From Trichomonas vaginalis G3 (Eukaryota > Parabasalia > Trichomonadida > Trichomonadidae), in assembly GCF_026262505.1 (NCBI RefSeq), contig NC_067206.1, forward strand, positions 33,619,896 to 33,683,895: DNA of 64,000 nt, written 5' to 3'. Positions within the stretch are counted from its first letter, which is position 1, and each line of letters opens with the position of its first letter. A program made the translations under genes and the position numbers. Under the pieces are notes generated by a model, which searched no databases, was not told the DNA's origin, and worked only from the letters and a program-made list of their open reading frames with translations. Positions 39,645 to 49,080 of the stretch are shown here, one piece after another.

Positions 39645-40259
39645 ATGTTAAACATTGAGTTTGAAACAGTTAGAAAGATAGACAATGACACCAAAGTGGT
39701 TAGAATAGGTGATTTAAACGTAAGATACTCAAAGAAATACAACAAATATTCTTTGTCAGACATTATATCTCCATCTGGAAAGAAAACATCCCACGAGTGG
39801 GTTAAAATTGCTTCTACTCAGAAAATTTTGACAAGAAATCCTGAGCTTATGATATCGGTAAGATTCTATGGAACTACAGCATATCTTATAGACAAAAGTC
39901 TTATACCAATAGTTTTGTTATGGTTAGACCCAGTTGTTGGATATAACTTCATAACATATGGTTCATTCGATACGGAACGTTGCAGTGAAGGCTTACTTTA
40001 CATCGTTCAGAAACCGAAGGACTTCAATACAAAGAGATATAAGATAGGAAGAACATATAATATAACTCAAAGATATGACAGTACAGTCAATAGAGTTAAG
40101 GTTGTGTTCGTTAACGATATGAGAGCTGCTGAAACAGAACTACTTGAAAAGTTTGAGAAAATGTATGGTGCTCCCATAAAAGGTAAAGAAACGTTTGAAG
40201 TAGATGAGATAGATAAAGCTATAAAATTATTTGACGAAGTTGCTGAAAAATACATGTAA
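39645..40259 (+). CDS. KilA-N-like protein with a C-terminal GIY-YIG (T5orf172/MUG113) domain
   Basis: A 204-residue protein. Residues about 30-105 look like a KilA-N DNA-binding domain (YSLSDI, HEWVKIASTQKIL, AYLIDKSLIPIVLLWLDPVV). Residues 116-190 match the T5orf172-type GIY-YIG fold (EGLLYIVQKP, RYKIGRTYNITQRYDS, MRAAETELLEKFEKMYGAP, GKETFEV). This pairing is known from large DNA viruses and phages and suggests DNA binding with possible nuclease activity. The frame looks whole. The shared AATAAAGTTAGTTTT motif lies upstream. Confidence 0.75.
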   Translation: MLNIEFETVRKIDNDTKVVRIGDLNVRYSKKYNKYSLSDIISPSGKKTSHEWVKIASTQKILTRNPELMISVRFYGTTAYLIDKSLIPIVLLWLDPVVGYNFITYGSFDTERCSEGLLYIVQKPKDFNTKRYKIGRTYNITQRYDSTVNRVKVVFVNDMRAAETELLEKFEKMYGAPIKGKETFEVDEIDKAIKLFDEVAEKYM

Positions 40260-40346
40260 AGCGTTTATTTTTGGTCTTTTGTGAAAGTCAGAAAATAAAG
40301 TTAGTTTTATTTTTTTATTTTTTTTATCTTGTATGTAAAGACAGAT

Positions 40347-41162
40347 ATGTCAACAACAGAGAACACAACAACTGCTATCGTTCATGAAGCTATAAATGAA
40401 GAATATGAGTGGGTTCAGTTTAACAAACAACTCCGTCTCATTCGTTCGGTCAAAGACGATATGTACCAAATGCAAAGTATTTTGACAGCATGTTTTGCTC
40501 CAGATACTAAGCTTCCTAAAGACTGGTTTAGGAACCAAAGCACACAAGAACTTTTGAGCGAAGCACAGCGAGACATACTTTTTTCTGAAAACAGTGAAGC
40601 ACAGCGAGTAGGGAAGAAACCCCAGTCGCCAAAACTCTATGAAAATCGTGAAAAATTGCCAAACGGTTTGAGAGGATATTATGTACATAGACTTCTTGTA
40701 AATGCTGTTGCAATGTGGGCTTCGCCTCGTTATGCTTGGAATATTTACAGACTTCTTGACGAAATTCATAGACAAGAACGTGAAGAGCTAGAGAACAAGC
40801 TTGAAGCAAAAGACAAAAACATTCAGAAAAGAATACCACGTTCGGTACCAAAAGGTAAGGAAAAGAACTATAAGTATATGATTTATACTGAAGAGTTGGA
40901 AAATGAAGAAGATAAAGATATGGTTATGTTGCATTTAGTCAGAAGAAACAACAAAAGCTTTTACGACCTTGCTAAGATTTACAAATCTGACAGAAATTGG
41001 TTCTATCGCGAAAACTTACCGATTTCAATGACCCCAAATGAAGATGTGAAACAAATAGTTCAAGATACGTTACCTCAAACTCACTATGATATGAAAGGTT
41101 GTACAATACTTACCTTCAAGAAGATTACCGCTACTGAAAGAAAAAATAACAGAGTATTTTGA
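40347..41162 (+). CDS. KilA-N and DUF3627 domain protein
   Basis: A 271-residue protein. A KilA-N domain covers residues about 45-140 (LPKDWFRNQSTQELL, LRGYYVHRLLVNAVAMWASP, YAWNIYRLLDEIHRQE). A coiled linker follows, then a DUF3627-type end (KYMIYTEELENEEDKDMVML, VRRNNKSFYDLAKIY). This architecture is typical of irido-, asco- and related large DNA viruses, where it is thought to bind DNA. Residues about 72-103 are encoded by a copy of the 54-bp intergenic repeat. It is the neighbour of another KilA-N gene with the same leader type. Confidence 0.8.
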   Translation: MSTTENTTTAIVHEAINEEYEWVQFNKQLRLIRSVKDDMYQMQSILTACFAPDTKLPKDWFRNQSTQELLSEAQRDILFSENSEAQRVGKKPQSPKLYENREKLPNGLRGYYVHRLLVNAVAMWASPRYAWNIYRLLDEIHRQEREELENKLEAKDKNIQKRIPRSVPKGKEKNYKYMIYTEELENEEDKDMVMLHLVRRNNKSFYDLAKIYKSDRNWFYRENLPISMTPNEDVKQIVQDTLPQTHYDMKGCTILTFKKITATERKNNRVF

Positions 41163-41239
41163 CAACTTCAAACAAGCAGAGTAAATGAACTCTTTATTTT
41201 TCAAGCTTGACTTCAGATGGCTCAGGTAGCTCTATAAAG

Positions 41240-41480
41240 TAAATTGCCTTGTCAAATCCTTCTGGCATTCCGAGTCCGTCCATCCGACAGAAAAATATTT
41301 TCCCGACAACAGAAAAAATTTTTCCCGACGACAAGAAAAAATTTTCCAGTTGTCCGTCCGTAAACCATTCAAATTTTCGAAAATTGAGAACTTTTTGGTC
41401 GAACTTCAGGAAAAGTTTTTCCTTCCAACAGAAAAAGTTTTTCCTTCCGACAGGAAAAGTTCTTCCATCCGACAGGACAC
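41240..41480. repeat. CCGACAGAAAAA-type repeat region
   Basis: Short words CCGACAGAAAAATATTTTCC, CCGACAACAGAAAAAATTTT and CCTTCCGACAGGAAAAGTT recur seven or more times, many with an internal AAAA/TTTT hairpin. A minus-strand open frame spans the region but is repeat-derived and not believed. Confidence 0.7.
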
Positions 41481-41486
41481 AAACGG

Positions 41487-41564
41487 ATGACTGACGTTCC
41501 TCTTCCTGAATGCCTTCCAAAGCCAGAAGAACCGACAGCCCCAGCACCACAACAGACTTACTAA
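41487..41564 (+). CDS. Short relative of the Pro/Gln-rich protein
   Basis: A 25-residue frame, MTDVPLPECLPKPEEPTAPA and PQQTY, whose start matches MSDVPPTESIPKPEEPKEPQ at 37,082. The two share a GACGTxCC start context. It may be a shortened copy placed after a repeat block. Real expression is uncertain. Confidence 0.35.
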   Translation: MTDVPLPECLPKPEEPTAPAPQQTY

Positions 41565-41583
41565 GACTAAACACTTAGATTTT

Positions 41584-42470
41584 TCAAGCTTGACTTTTTA
41601 CAATTTGAACTTTGTTTGCGTAGATATGAATTCTGAAAGAAGTATGAGGGTCTTGTATGACTTTGTACTTCTCCCATAGTTCATGTCTGTCAAACTTACC
41701 TGCCATGGACTCTTTCATAAGTTCCATGAAATCGTCTTCGGACAATCCGGGGAAAAGTATAATGTCAGTAAGTATTCTTTTAACATCCTTACTTAAACTC
41801 TTTGCTGTCTGTACACAAATGACAACTGAGATGTTAAAGTGCCTAAGTTTCTTAAGAATTCGACACATATCTTGTTCTCTATTCTTAAGCAAAGGATGAG
41901 AGGCGAAATCATCTAAGATAAGAAGACACCTATGAGGGTATGTCTTCCAATCGTAAGATTGCAATTTCTTCGAAATGTATTCTATCTCTTTCTGTTTGTT
42001 TCTGAAGTGTTTCTTCTCTAATATTCTCTGCATTTCCTCATTTGGGTCTTTAAACTTAGAATTTATATACTCATTTATAGCATTGTACTTCAAAACTCTT
42101 CTTTGGTACTTCTTTATCCAATCTAACAACTCAGTATCCTTTATACATACTAACTTAGACTTCTTTATAATATCTTTGAACGAATTGACGGTTTGGTCAA
42201 ATTGACCAGAAGTACTACAAATAACAACTAACTCATAGAATGGGTTCTTCTCATCTAGTTCTTGTTGTTGTGCAGCCATTTTAAGATAAGTGAAAGTCTT
42301 ACCCGACCCAGGTGGTGCAATTAGACCTGTTATACCATTCTGAGCAAATAAGAACTTTCATGTATAGGCTTTATCTGAGCATTTTCTAACTTCTCTTGTT
42401 CTTGTTTAAAACATTCTCAAATTTCTTGTCAATGTCAGCAAACTTTTTTTCTAACATATTTTTAGAAAAA
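41584..42470 (-). pseudogene. Packaging ATPase (A32-like), broken
   Basis: The region has a P-loop APPGSGKTFTYL (about 42,290-42,330) and a Walker B segment RCLLILDDFASHP, with the same order and spacing as the ATPases at 7652-8539 and 16,469-17,284. It looks broken about twice. Gene order in B places it beside the KilA-N genes. Confidence 0.7.
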
Positions 42471-42493
42471 TTAAAATTTTTATCTTTTAGAAA

Positions 42494-42841
42494 ATGTCTA
42501 GCGATTTCGCTATCTATATTCGAGACAAGCTTTTCGACAGCAAAACATCTGTCGACCATAAAATCTTACATAGTGTAAACAAGAAAGGTGAATTTGTTCT
42601 AAAGTTCTGTTTCTGGGAATATGACAAGAACCATAAAACATTAAGCAGAGCAGTCTTAAAATTTGTCAATGACAGACTTGTTGACAGAGATGACGCCTCT
42701 TGGAGAGATGAAGTCCAACAAAACTTCTTAGAATGCAAAGAAGACACATGCGCTGTTCTTGAAGATGAAATAGAAAACAGAATAGATGAGCTATTAAAGG
42801 ACAAAGAACTTTTACATAAATATGGTTGCGCCAAAATTTGA
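42494..42841 (+). CDS. Small charged protein, unknown
   Basis: A 115-residue protein, MSSDFAIYIRDKLFDSKTSV, with acidic helices at the end (EDEIENRIDELLKDKELLHK). It overlaps the next gene by 20 bases. No family recognised. Confidence 0.5.
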   Translation: MSSDFAIYIRDKLFDSKTSVDHKILHSVNKKGEFVLKFCFWEYDKNHKTLSRAVLKFVNDRLVDRDDASWRDEVQQNFLECKEDTCAVLEDEIENRIDELLKDKELLHKYGCAKI

Positions 42842-42947
42842 CATAACTCCACCAGAAAAGAAGAAGAGAGAAAAGAAAGAAAAGAAAGTAGAAGAAGAGA
42901 AGAAAGAACCTGAACCAGTTCCAGAGAAAAAGAAATTTGACATGTAA
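42822..42947 (+). CDS. Very small Lys/Glu-rich protein
   Basis: A 41-residue frame, MVAPKFDITPPEKKKREKKE then Glu/Pro/Lys-rich to KKKFDM. It starts inside the preceding gene and is followed by a T/A-rich stretch. Low-complexity makes the call tentative. Confidence 0.4.
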   Translation: MVAPKFDITPPEKKKREKKEKKVEEEKKEPEPVPEKKKFDM

Positions 42948-42961
42948 AAATAAAATTTTAT

Positions 42962-43382
42962 TTTTAGAACATTTCTGGGTCAATGTCAATGTTCTCTTCC
43001 TCTTTAGGGGCAAACACTGGCTTAGACTCTAAAATCTTTTTACCCAATTTACCTTGAACTTCAACTATCTTAGACTCATAATATTCATAGTCGTCTGCTT
43101 TCTTTGGTTCATAAGGTATAACAAGTTTGTATGCTTTACCTTCTTCGAGTTTTGAGAACTTTCTGTCAAAATTTCTTTGACTGTCAACATACCGTCAATG
43201 TATAAGTCTTCAAATTTCGCACCATTTTTAGTCTACAACAGCAAACTTAACTGGTGAATGTTCCAAATTTTGTCAATGAGACTTTTCAAAATTGTAGAAG
43301 TAAACATTCAAATATGTGAATGGGTCTAGTTCTTCTTTAAGTCCTGACATGTACTTGTTTACTGAGATGAATTTTGTCATCT
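42962..43382 (-). pseudogene. Maverick gene remnant, unknown
   Basis: Open pieces on the minus strand include MTKFISVNKYMSGLKEELDP at the start and an end with YYESKIVEVQGKLGKKILES and an acidic tail ENIDIDPEMF. The upstream AATATTTTTTTTTAAATTTA leader fits a Maverick promoter. It looks broken about twice. Family unknown. Confidence 0.4.
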
Positions 43383-43460
43383 TTTCTATCGGATAAAAAA
43401 ATATTTTTTTTTAAATTTACTCATAAAAATTTTTCTTTGTATATACACCATTCTGTACGT

Positions 43461-44650
43461 CTAAAAGACTTTTGACATTTGCCAAGAATGTTCGTTTAGA
43501 AGCTGCATATAACCATATTCTTGACAATATTGTTTATACGAATCGTACAATGACCTTTCATCTAATGACACAAAGTCAGTTTCATCTATGAACAGTTCAT
43601 ATACACTCTTGTTTGCTTCTAACAATGTTTGTCTCTCTTCGGTATGTGGAATTTGTCTTGGATTGAACTTAGAAATATCTAATGTCATGAAATATGAGAA
43701 CAAGTGGTTGTAAAAGTCAGATGTCAAAGTTCTGACTAAGCGTCAAAATATTCTGTATCTTGCATATGAGAATCTGATGTTCTGACAACTACATATCTTC
43801 TGTCAGAACTTTCTAACTTCATCGGAACAGTATTGTTTGAAACCATAATGAAGTTTGCAACATTTTCACAAACTCTTTGGTCTTTATATTTTCTTTCAAC
43901 AACTCCAACTTTGTCTGTTATAAGACTCTTCAAAGCATCTGAGTTCAAAACTTTTGTTGTATCTATACTTTGAAGTTCATTGCAAACTATAAGTTTCATA
44001 TTCTCTATTGAGGAGTTAAACTTGCCACAGATGTTTTCTAAGTTTGTCATATTAGGGTTCGAATAGCCCTCTAATAGTTTGCATAAGATATCTGTAAAGA
44101 ATGTGTTCTTACCAGTTCCTTGTTTTCCAATTATAATGAGAGCAGTTTCATTTTTAGCACTTGGATGTTGTAAGATGTTTGCAAACCAACATAAGATATA
44201 CTCATAGACTCTTTCGTTTCCATTGCATATAATTTCTTTGACATGGTCTAACCAAGCTTCTATAATATTTTCTTTCCATTCTACTTGTTCATATTTATAT
44301 CCAGTGAAGATAGAATAGAAGTTTGGAGAAGGTGTATAAACTTTATACCACGAACTGAAAAATCTTCTAACTTTGACAATAAGATATCCCAAGCATCTAA
44401 CATCTTCATGCCAACTTGTACAACTTTTATTTTCTTAAGTTTCTGTCTACATTCTTGTTCTGAAACTATTGTTGCTCTTGGTTTGTTAAAGACTAACATC
44501 CCATTCTTTCATAACATAACATTCTGGGGCAGAGTCGACATAAATGACTAAACGTTTCAAATTCTCGACTGCTTTGTTATAGTCTCGAAATGGACACATA
44601 TTTCTGAATGCTTGGAAGTCATAAAAATCTGAAACATCTATTCTGTACAT
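43461..44650 (-). pseudogene. SF3 helicase (D5-like), broken
   Basis: The core carries Walker A IIIGKQGTGKNTF, a second acidic motif LIVCNELQSID and the SF3 sensor-type segment FIMVSNNTVPMKLESSDRRY. Around these are RVYEYILCWFANILQHPSAK and ENICGKFNSSIENM, as in D5/phage P4-type helicases that unwind DNA for replication. No primase zinc or catalytic motif was identified upstream. It looks broken about three times. In Maverick B it is the only replication enzyme I can recognise. Confidence 0.75.
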
Positions 44651-44675
44651 TTTTAAAAATAAAAAAATATTTTTT

Positions 44676-45474
44676 TTATTCTTGACTTTGTTGTTCCATT
44701 TGTTGCATTTGTTGTTCTTGAGCTATTTGTTGTTGAAGTTGTTCTTGTAATACAATACTTTCACCAGTTGCATCTTCCAATTCGAAACTTTCTGCCGTCA
44801 TTGACAAATACATAGGACATAAAAGTTTTACAGGAACAAAGTTTGCGTCAACTAATGTCAACGTTATACTTGCCAAAGTGTTTGAGTTCACTAAGGTTGA
44901 AAATTCTGCATTCGAATGAACAATAGGCAAACCAGCAGAGAAAGTATTGTTTATACGCATAAGTATCTTTTGGTCATAGTAGTTTCTGTCGACATTCGAA
45001 TAGCACTTTGAACCTAAGTTTGAAACAATATATAAAATAGGTGTGCTTAATGTCAATGGAATAGACATTCCTTGTATGACACCTTTTCCTGTTATAGGAA
45101 ACTGTTGGTAGTAAAAACCAGAAATAAGTTTTGTATTATAGCTCATATCGTGTTATAGTAAACTCAGTCGGACATCCAAACATAATGAAACCTGCTCTAG
45201 TTGCAGCACATGTTACACCCGTCCTTAAAGTATTAAATAAGTCAACAAAACCTGTTGGTGGTATATCTGAATAAGTATCTTCAAAGGAGTATTTTTTACC
45301 ATTCACAACAATAAAGTCTTCTGGTGTCAAAAGAGCAAAACAGGCTTTAGTCGTCATTGTGTTTAAAGTTAGTTTACAATACCGTCCTTGAGGACTTTGT
45401 AAGTTTGTTGTTATAGAATTATATGACTCAGGGTTTTTAGTCGTAATAGTATAAACCATTATATCTTCTGCCAT
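44676..45474 (-). pseudogene. Minor capsid (penton)-like protein
   Basis: Beta-rich sequence with VVNGKKYSFEDTYSDIPPTG in the first part and ASITLTLVDANFVPVKLLCP near the end, followed by a Gln-rich tail (QEQLQQQIAQEQQMQQMEQQ). It parallels the A1 protein at 5611-6387. It looks broken about once. Confidence 0.5.
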
Positions 45475-45484
45475 TTATATATAT

Positions 45485-45727
45485 TTAAAAGTTTTTCTGA
45501 AAGTGGAGAAGAACTTCATCTAAACTTTCACATGGCGTTTCTTGAAGTTCTCTGTCTAAGAAGTTCAAATATTTTGTAAAGACATAGAACTTTCCTTTGT
45601 CTACACGAACAAACAAAACAGGGTCTTTCATATCGTTCAAAAGTGTGTAAAGTCCTTTACATGAAATAAAGTCTATATTATTTTTCTTCAAACATCTTTC
45701 AAGAAGTTTTGACATTTTACTTAGCAA
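45485..45727 (-). CDS. Small Maverick protein, unknown
   Basis: An 80-residue protein, LLERCLKKNNIDFISCKGLY, between the penton-like and CCG-motif genes. It may correspond to the 89-residue protein at 6348-6617 by position and pattern. Overlaps the next gene by a few bases. Confidence 0.5.
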   Translation of the reverse strand: MLSKMSKLLERCLKKNNIDFISCKGLYTLLNDMKDPVLFVRVDKGKFYVFTKYLNFLDRELQETPCESLDEVLLHFQKNF

Positions 45728-46302
45728 ATAAATTTTAATGAAATGTTGTGGTCGTCAAATATTTTTATGACGTCTGGGAAACTATACTTTAAGTTCAACG
45801 TTTCACCTCCTTTCATAACGTATATCTTGTCAATGACATTATATGAAACACCACAGCAACTAATGTCGGGTTCTATTTCTTTGATGTTTATATCGTCTGC
45901 CTCTGTCAAAAGTTTCAATAGTTCTTTCAAAACTTCATGAGGTGCAATGACATATGAGTTCACTTTTACAGGGTTGTGTTCGACCAAGTTTAACATTATA
46001 CTTAAAGCTTGACAAATCTTCTCCTGAGTTTGAAGTTTGTCTTTCAGTTGTTGGTAGTCATTTCGAATATCTGCAACAGAACTTAAGTCTCTGCTAACTT
46101 CAGGATATGTTGGTTGTTCTTTTACAGGAACAATTGTTATACCATCTTCGTCTTCGTATGGTTTCCCCACTTCAACATCTCTGTCTTTGACATTGACAAC
46201 AACACTTTGACTGTTTGTTTGAGTTGGTGAATTTAACTTCACATCTGCCACCGCCATTAAACCTTTTGAAACACTCACGCTTCTATTTTTCGGAAATGAC
46301 AT
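45721..46302 (-). CDS. CCG-motif Maverick protein
   Basis: A 193-residue member of the family at 6614-7228 and 14,782-15,441, with PDISCCGVSYNVIDKIYVM and LNLKYSFPDVIKIFDDHNIS. The ATG at 46,302 (MSFPKNRSVSVSKGLM) is preferred over upstream codons because the divergent gene starts at 46,321. Function unknown. Confidence 0.6.
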   Translation of the reverse strand: MSFPKNRSVSVSKGLMAVADVKLNSPTQTNSQSVVVNVKDRDVEVGKPYEDEDGITIVPVKEQPTYPEVSRDLSSVADIRNDYQQLKDKLQTQEKICQALSIMLNLVEHNPVKVNSYVIAPHEVLKELLKLLTEADDINIKEIEPDISCCGVSYNVIDKIYVMKGGETLNLKYSFPDVIKIFDDHNISLKFIC

Positions 46303-46320
46303 TTTACTTAGAATAAAAAG

Positions 46321-46740
46321 ATGGACGTATTCGAGTATCTCTTCGAATTGAAGCAGAACAAAGTTTACACACACAAACAATACAAATACATTGACAGAAT
46401 AGTTCTTTATACAAACAATGGTAAATGTTATAGAATAGCAGTCTTTGCTGAACCAAAATATTTTCATAAAGCAAAGAAAGTTGGTATAACTGAAATGGTG
46501 AAAGTTCTTGAAGCAGACAAAAATATAACTTCAAAACTTACAGATATTTCTAAAGGAAAGTTTATAATACAATATTATGTCAAAACTGGCGTACTGTCAA
46601 TATTTGACGGAGAGAAGTCAGTTCAAGAACAACTTACTGACCTGCTGCCAAAATCTGCTCGATGGAAGCTGTCGTTATGCCAATCTGAGGAGCCCCAGCA
46701 GGTTTCATCGAACGAATCTTCAAAAGAGCATCTTCCGTGA
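46321..46740 (+). CDS. Maverick protein, unknown
   Basis: A 139-residue protein with KQYKYIDRIVLYTNNGKCYR and KGKFIIQYYVKTGVLSIFDG. The last about 35 residues overlap the facing capsid-like region and are of different composition, so the true end may have been nearer 46,640. It parallels the 7254 gene by position. No family recognised. Confidence 0.45.
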   Translation: MDVFEYLFELKQNKVYTHKQYKYIDRIVLYTNNGKCYRIAVFAEPKYFHKAKKVGITEMVKVLEADKNITSKLTDISKGKFIIQYYVKTGVLSIFDGEKSVQEQLTDLLPKSARWKLSLCQSEEPQQVSSNESSKEHLP

Positions 46741-48244
46741 AAAGTGCTATTGGTTTTGTAAACTTCTTTGCTCTCAGTTCATCTGGACCGTCTCTGTCAC
46801 CAGTATATTGTATTTGTACAGTACCAACAGTTGAAATACCACCCATAAAGTCTTCTGAGTCAGCAAATGGAATGCCAAGCCAAAAGTTTGAACGGTCTCC
46901 ATTTGTATATTGAGTTTTTTGACCTCCTGTATGAGTCCATACTTTCACATATGGCATAATAGAACTTTGCATTTCAGGGTTAATGGTTGTTGTGAAGTTG
47001 TTGTTAAAGTTCATAGCATCTAATGTCAAGTTGTATGACCTCATATCCCAACTGTAGAATATTCTTCTCTTGGATAATATTTGCCATCTATGTTTATATG
47101 ATATTTAATACCGGGGTTGTAGAAACAAGAATAGTCATTTATAGTTCGTCTGAAAGTACAAACATAGTATCTGCATGTTTCATTGCAGTTGTTAAAGCAA
47201 TATCTGTTCTTGCACCTGGGTCAGCACTTTGGTTTCCAACTTCACCTGCAAAGTCTTTGACAGATATTGGTGTATAGGGAACATAAGTGGAACTGGCAAT
47301 ATATTTGGCAGCTAAAGCATTTGAAATATCTGGGTCCAACATATAGACTGCAAGTCTGCTTTCTATTTCTCTTGCATTCAAACTTTTCGCATGTAAACTT
47401 AACTGGGTCCCAAGCAGTTCCAGCAGCATTGAAATAATAGTTTACTTCATTGTTGAAGTTTGAGAAACAAAGTCTAAGTCAACTTTGTCTTTGCAAAAGT
47501 CGGCGAATGATGTTTTATTTGTTCCATTACGTCTGTAAGAGTGAATGGGTCTTGTGTTGGTGCAATGACTAAGTTATTTTGCTTGGAGTAAGTTCAATAG
47601 AAATTTTTCCTGCCCAGTTTGGCAAGTATCTTAAAAACCTGAAGATGAGGAAAGATGACAAAGGAACTCTAAGTTTCAGTTTTACTTTAGTGGCAGCAGT
47701 TCCATCTGAACCAGAAAGGTTAACATAAACTCCTGGAACGTTAGGGTCAAGTCTTCTTATTTTCTCAATATTTGCATACTGGTCTGTTTGTTCTCTAGCT
47801 TGTGGTTGTACTGAGTTTCTCAAAGCGAACCATTCATAGTTTGCCCATGTTACTGTTTGAACTAAGTCAGAGTTAGAATATATCTTATATCCCATGAAAA
47901 CTTCTGGAGCATATTGGTATCCGACATAGAAAATTCCATTGCAACCTTTCTTGTCAGACAACTTGGCAGAAAGGTTTTATTTCAATGTCTTGTTCCACGT
48001 ATAAGAATGAGTTGTCAATAGAAATAATATGAAACCTGTCGCAAGCAATATCTACTGTTGTTGAAGAACCTTCACCAAACTCACCTACATTTCCATAAGA
48101 AACAGCAGTTGTTATTTCGTAAGTTCCAGGAACTATTTCTGACCTTCTAATGGCATTGTCGCATTCGTTATACCATTCGGAAACATTTCCGTTCATGGCA
48201 TCCAAAACTGTTGGCGTTATATTCTGAAGCGGCGTACATTTCAT
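46634..48244 (-). pseudogene. Major capsid protein-like region, broken
   Basis: Beta-rich pieces include VSYGNVGEFGEGSSTTVDIA, LVQTVTWANYEWFALRNSVQ and SSFLIFRFLRYLPNWAGKIS, and the C-terminal end has FNNNFTTTINPEMQSSIMPY. The total length (about 540 codons) and the place next to the CCG-motif gene fit the Maverick major capsid protein. It looks broken about four times. The call is from size, order and composition. Confidence 0.5.
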
Positions 48245-48309
48245 ATGGGTAAAAATATAGAATAGTTTGGATTTATATATCATAATAGAACCCACTTGGA
48301 CCAAGCTTT

Positions 48310-49072
48310 ACTTTCTTCCTGACTGAGTTTTTAACTTCTTCTTTTCCTCATTGCCACTACTTTCACTAGATGAAGTTACTTCTTCACTATTTTCACTTTG
48401 TTCTACTCTTCTTCTTTGGTGTCGCTTTTGGTAACTTGCCCTCTGCTTCAAGTTGTTGCATCTTTGCCTCATGTTCACCTAGTATGTTGTAAATTTCACG
48501 TGTCCTTTTTGCCTTTGGGCTCTGGTCGCCCATCTCAGGTAACCAATATCCTAGAAAGATTTTGTCATAGTTTGTATTTGAGTCTTCGCGTATTGTTTGC
48601 ATGACTCTTTCCTGAGTTTCCGGTTCAAGCTCTTCAAAACAGAGCTTGTCCATATGGAATAAGCTCGTTTCCAAATATATGTTTTTGTAGCCATTCTGGT
48701 TTTCTTTCCATGTTACCAATAATATCTTTTGTGAATGGGAAAGCTTTTACCCAATGTTTCAGTCTTGCGTCATTTATTTCTGTAGTTGGTTTTATTTTGT
48801 CAAGGAACATGTTTTTCAATACTAACATTTCATTTGGTACTGTCCATTTGAGTTTTTTTAAATATTCATCCCTTCTCAGTTCATTGTCTGCAAAGTAAGT
48901 TTTTATGACATTTTGTAAACTTTCGTTTGCAAGGTCATGTACAATAGGTTCTCTTCTTCTCTCTCCCTAACTTTCTTTCTAACTCTTCACCAAATATACC
49001 ATCTCTATGGTTCTGTGTAGTTCTTTGAGATAAATGTTCTAGAACGTCAGGTGTTATATTTCCATCAGCCAT
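48310..49072 (-). pseudogene. Maverick protein of unknown family, broken
   Basis: It starts MADGNITPDVLEHLSQRTTQ. Later pieces include MLVLKNMFLDKIKPTTEIND and LEPETQERVMQTIREDSNTN, ending in a Lys-rich tail. Helical and charged throughout. It looks broken about three times. No family recognised. Confidence 0.45.
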
Positions 49073-49080
49073 GTTCATTT

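Noticed and set aside
41194-41574. Minus-strand 126-residue frame
   Set aside because: Made of CCGACAGAAAAA-type repeats; composition is not protein-like.
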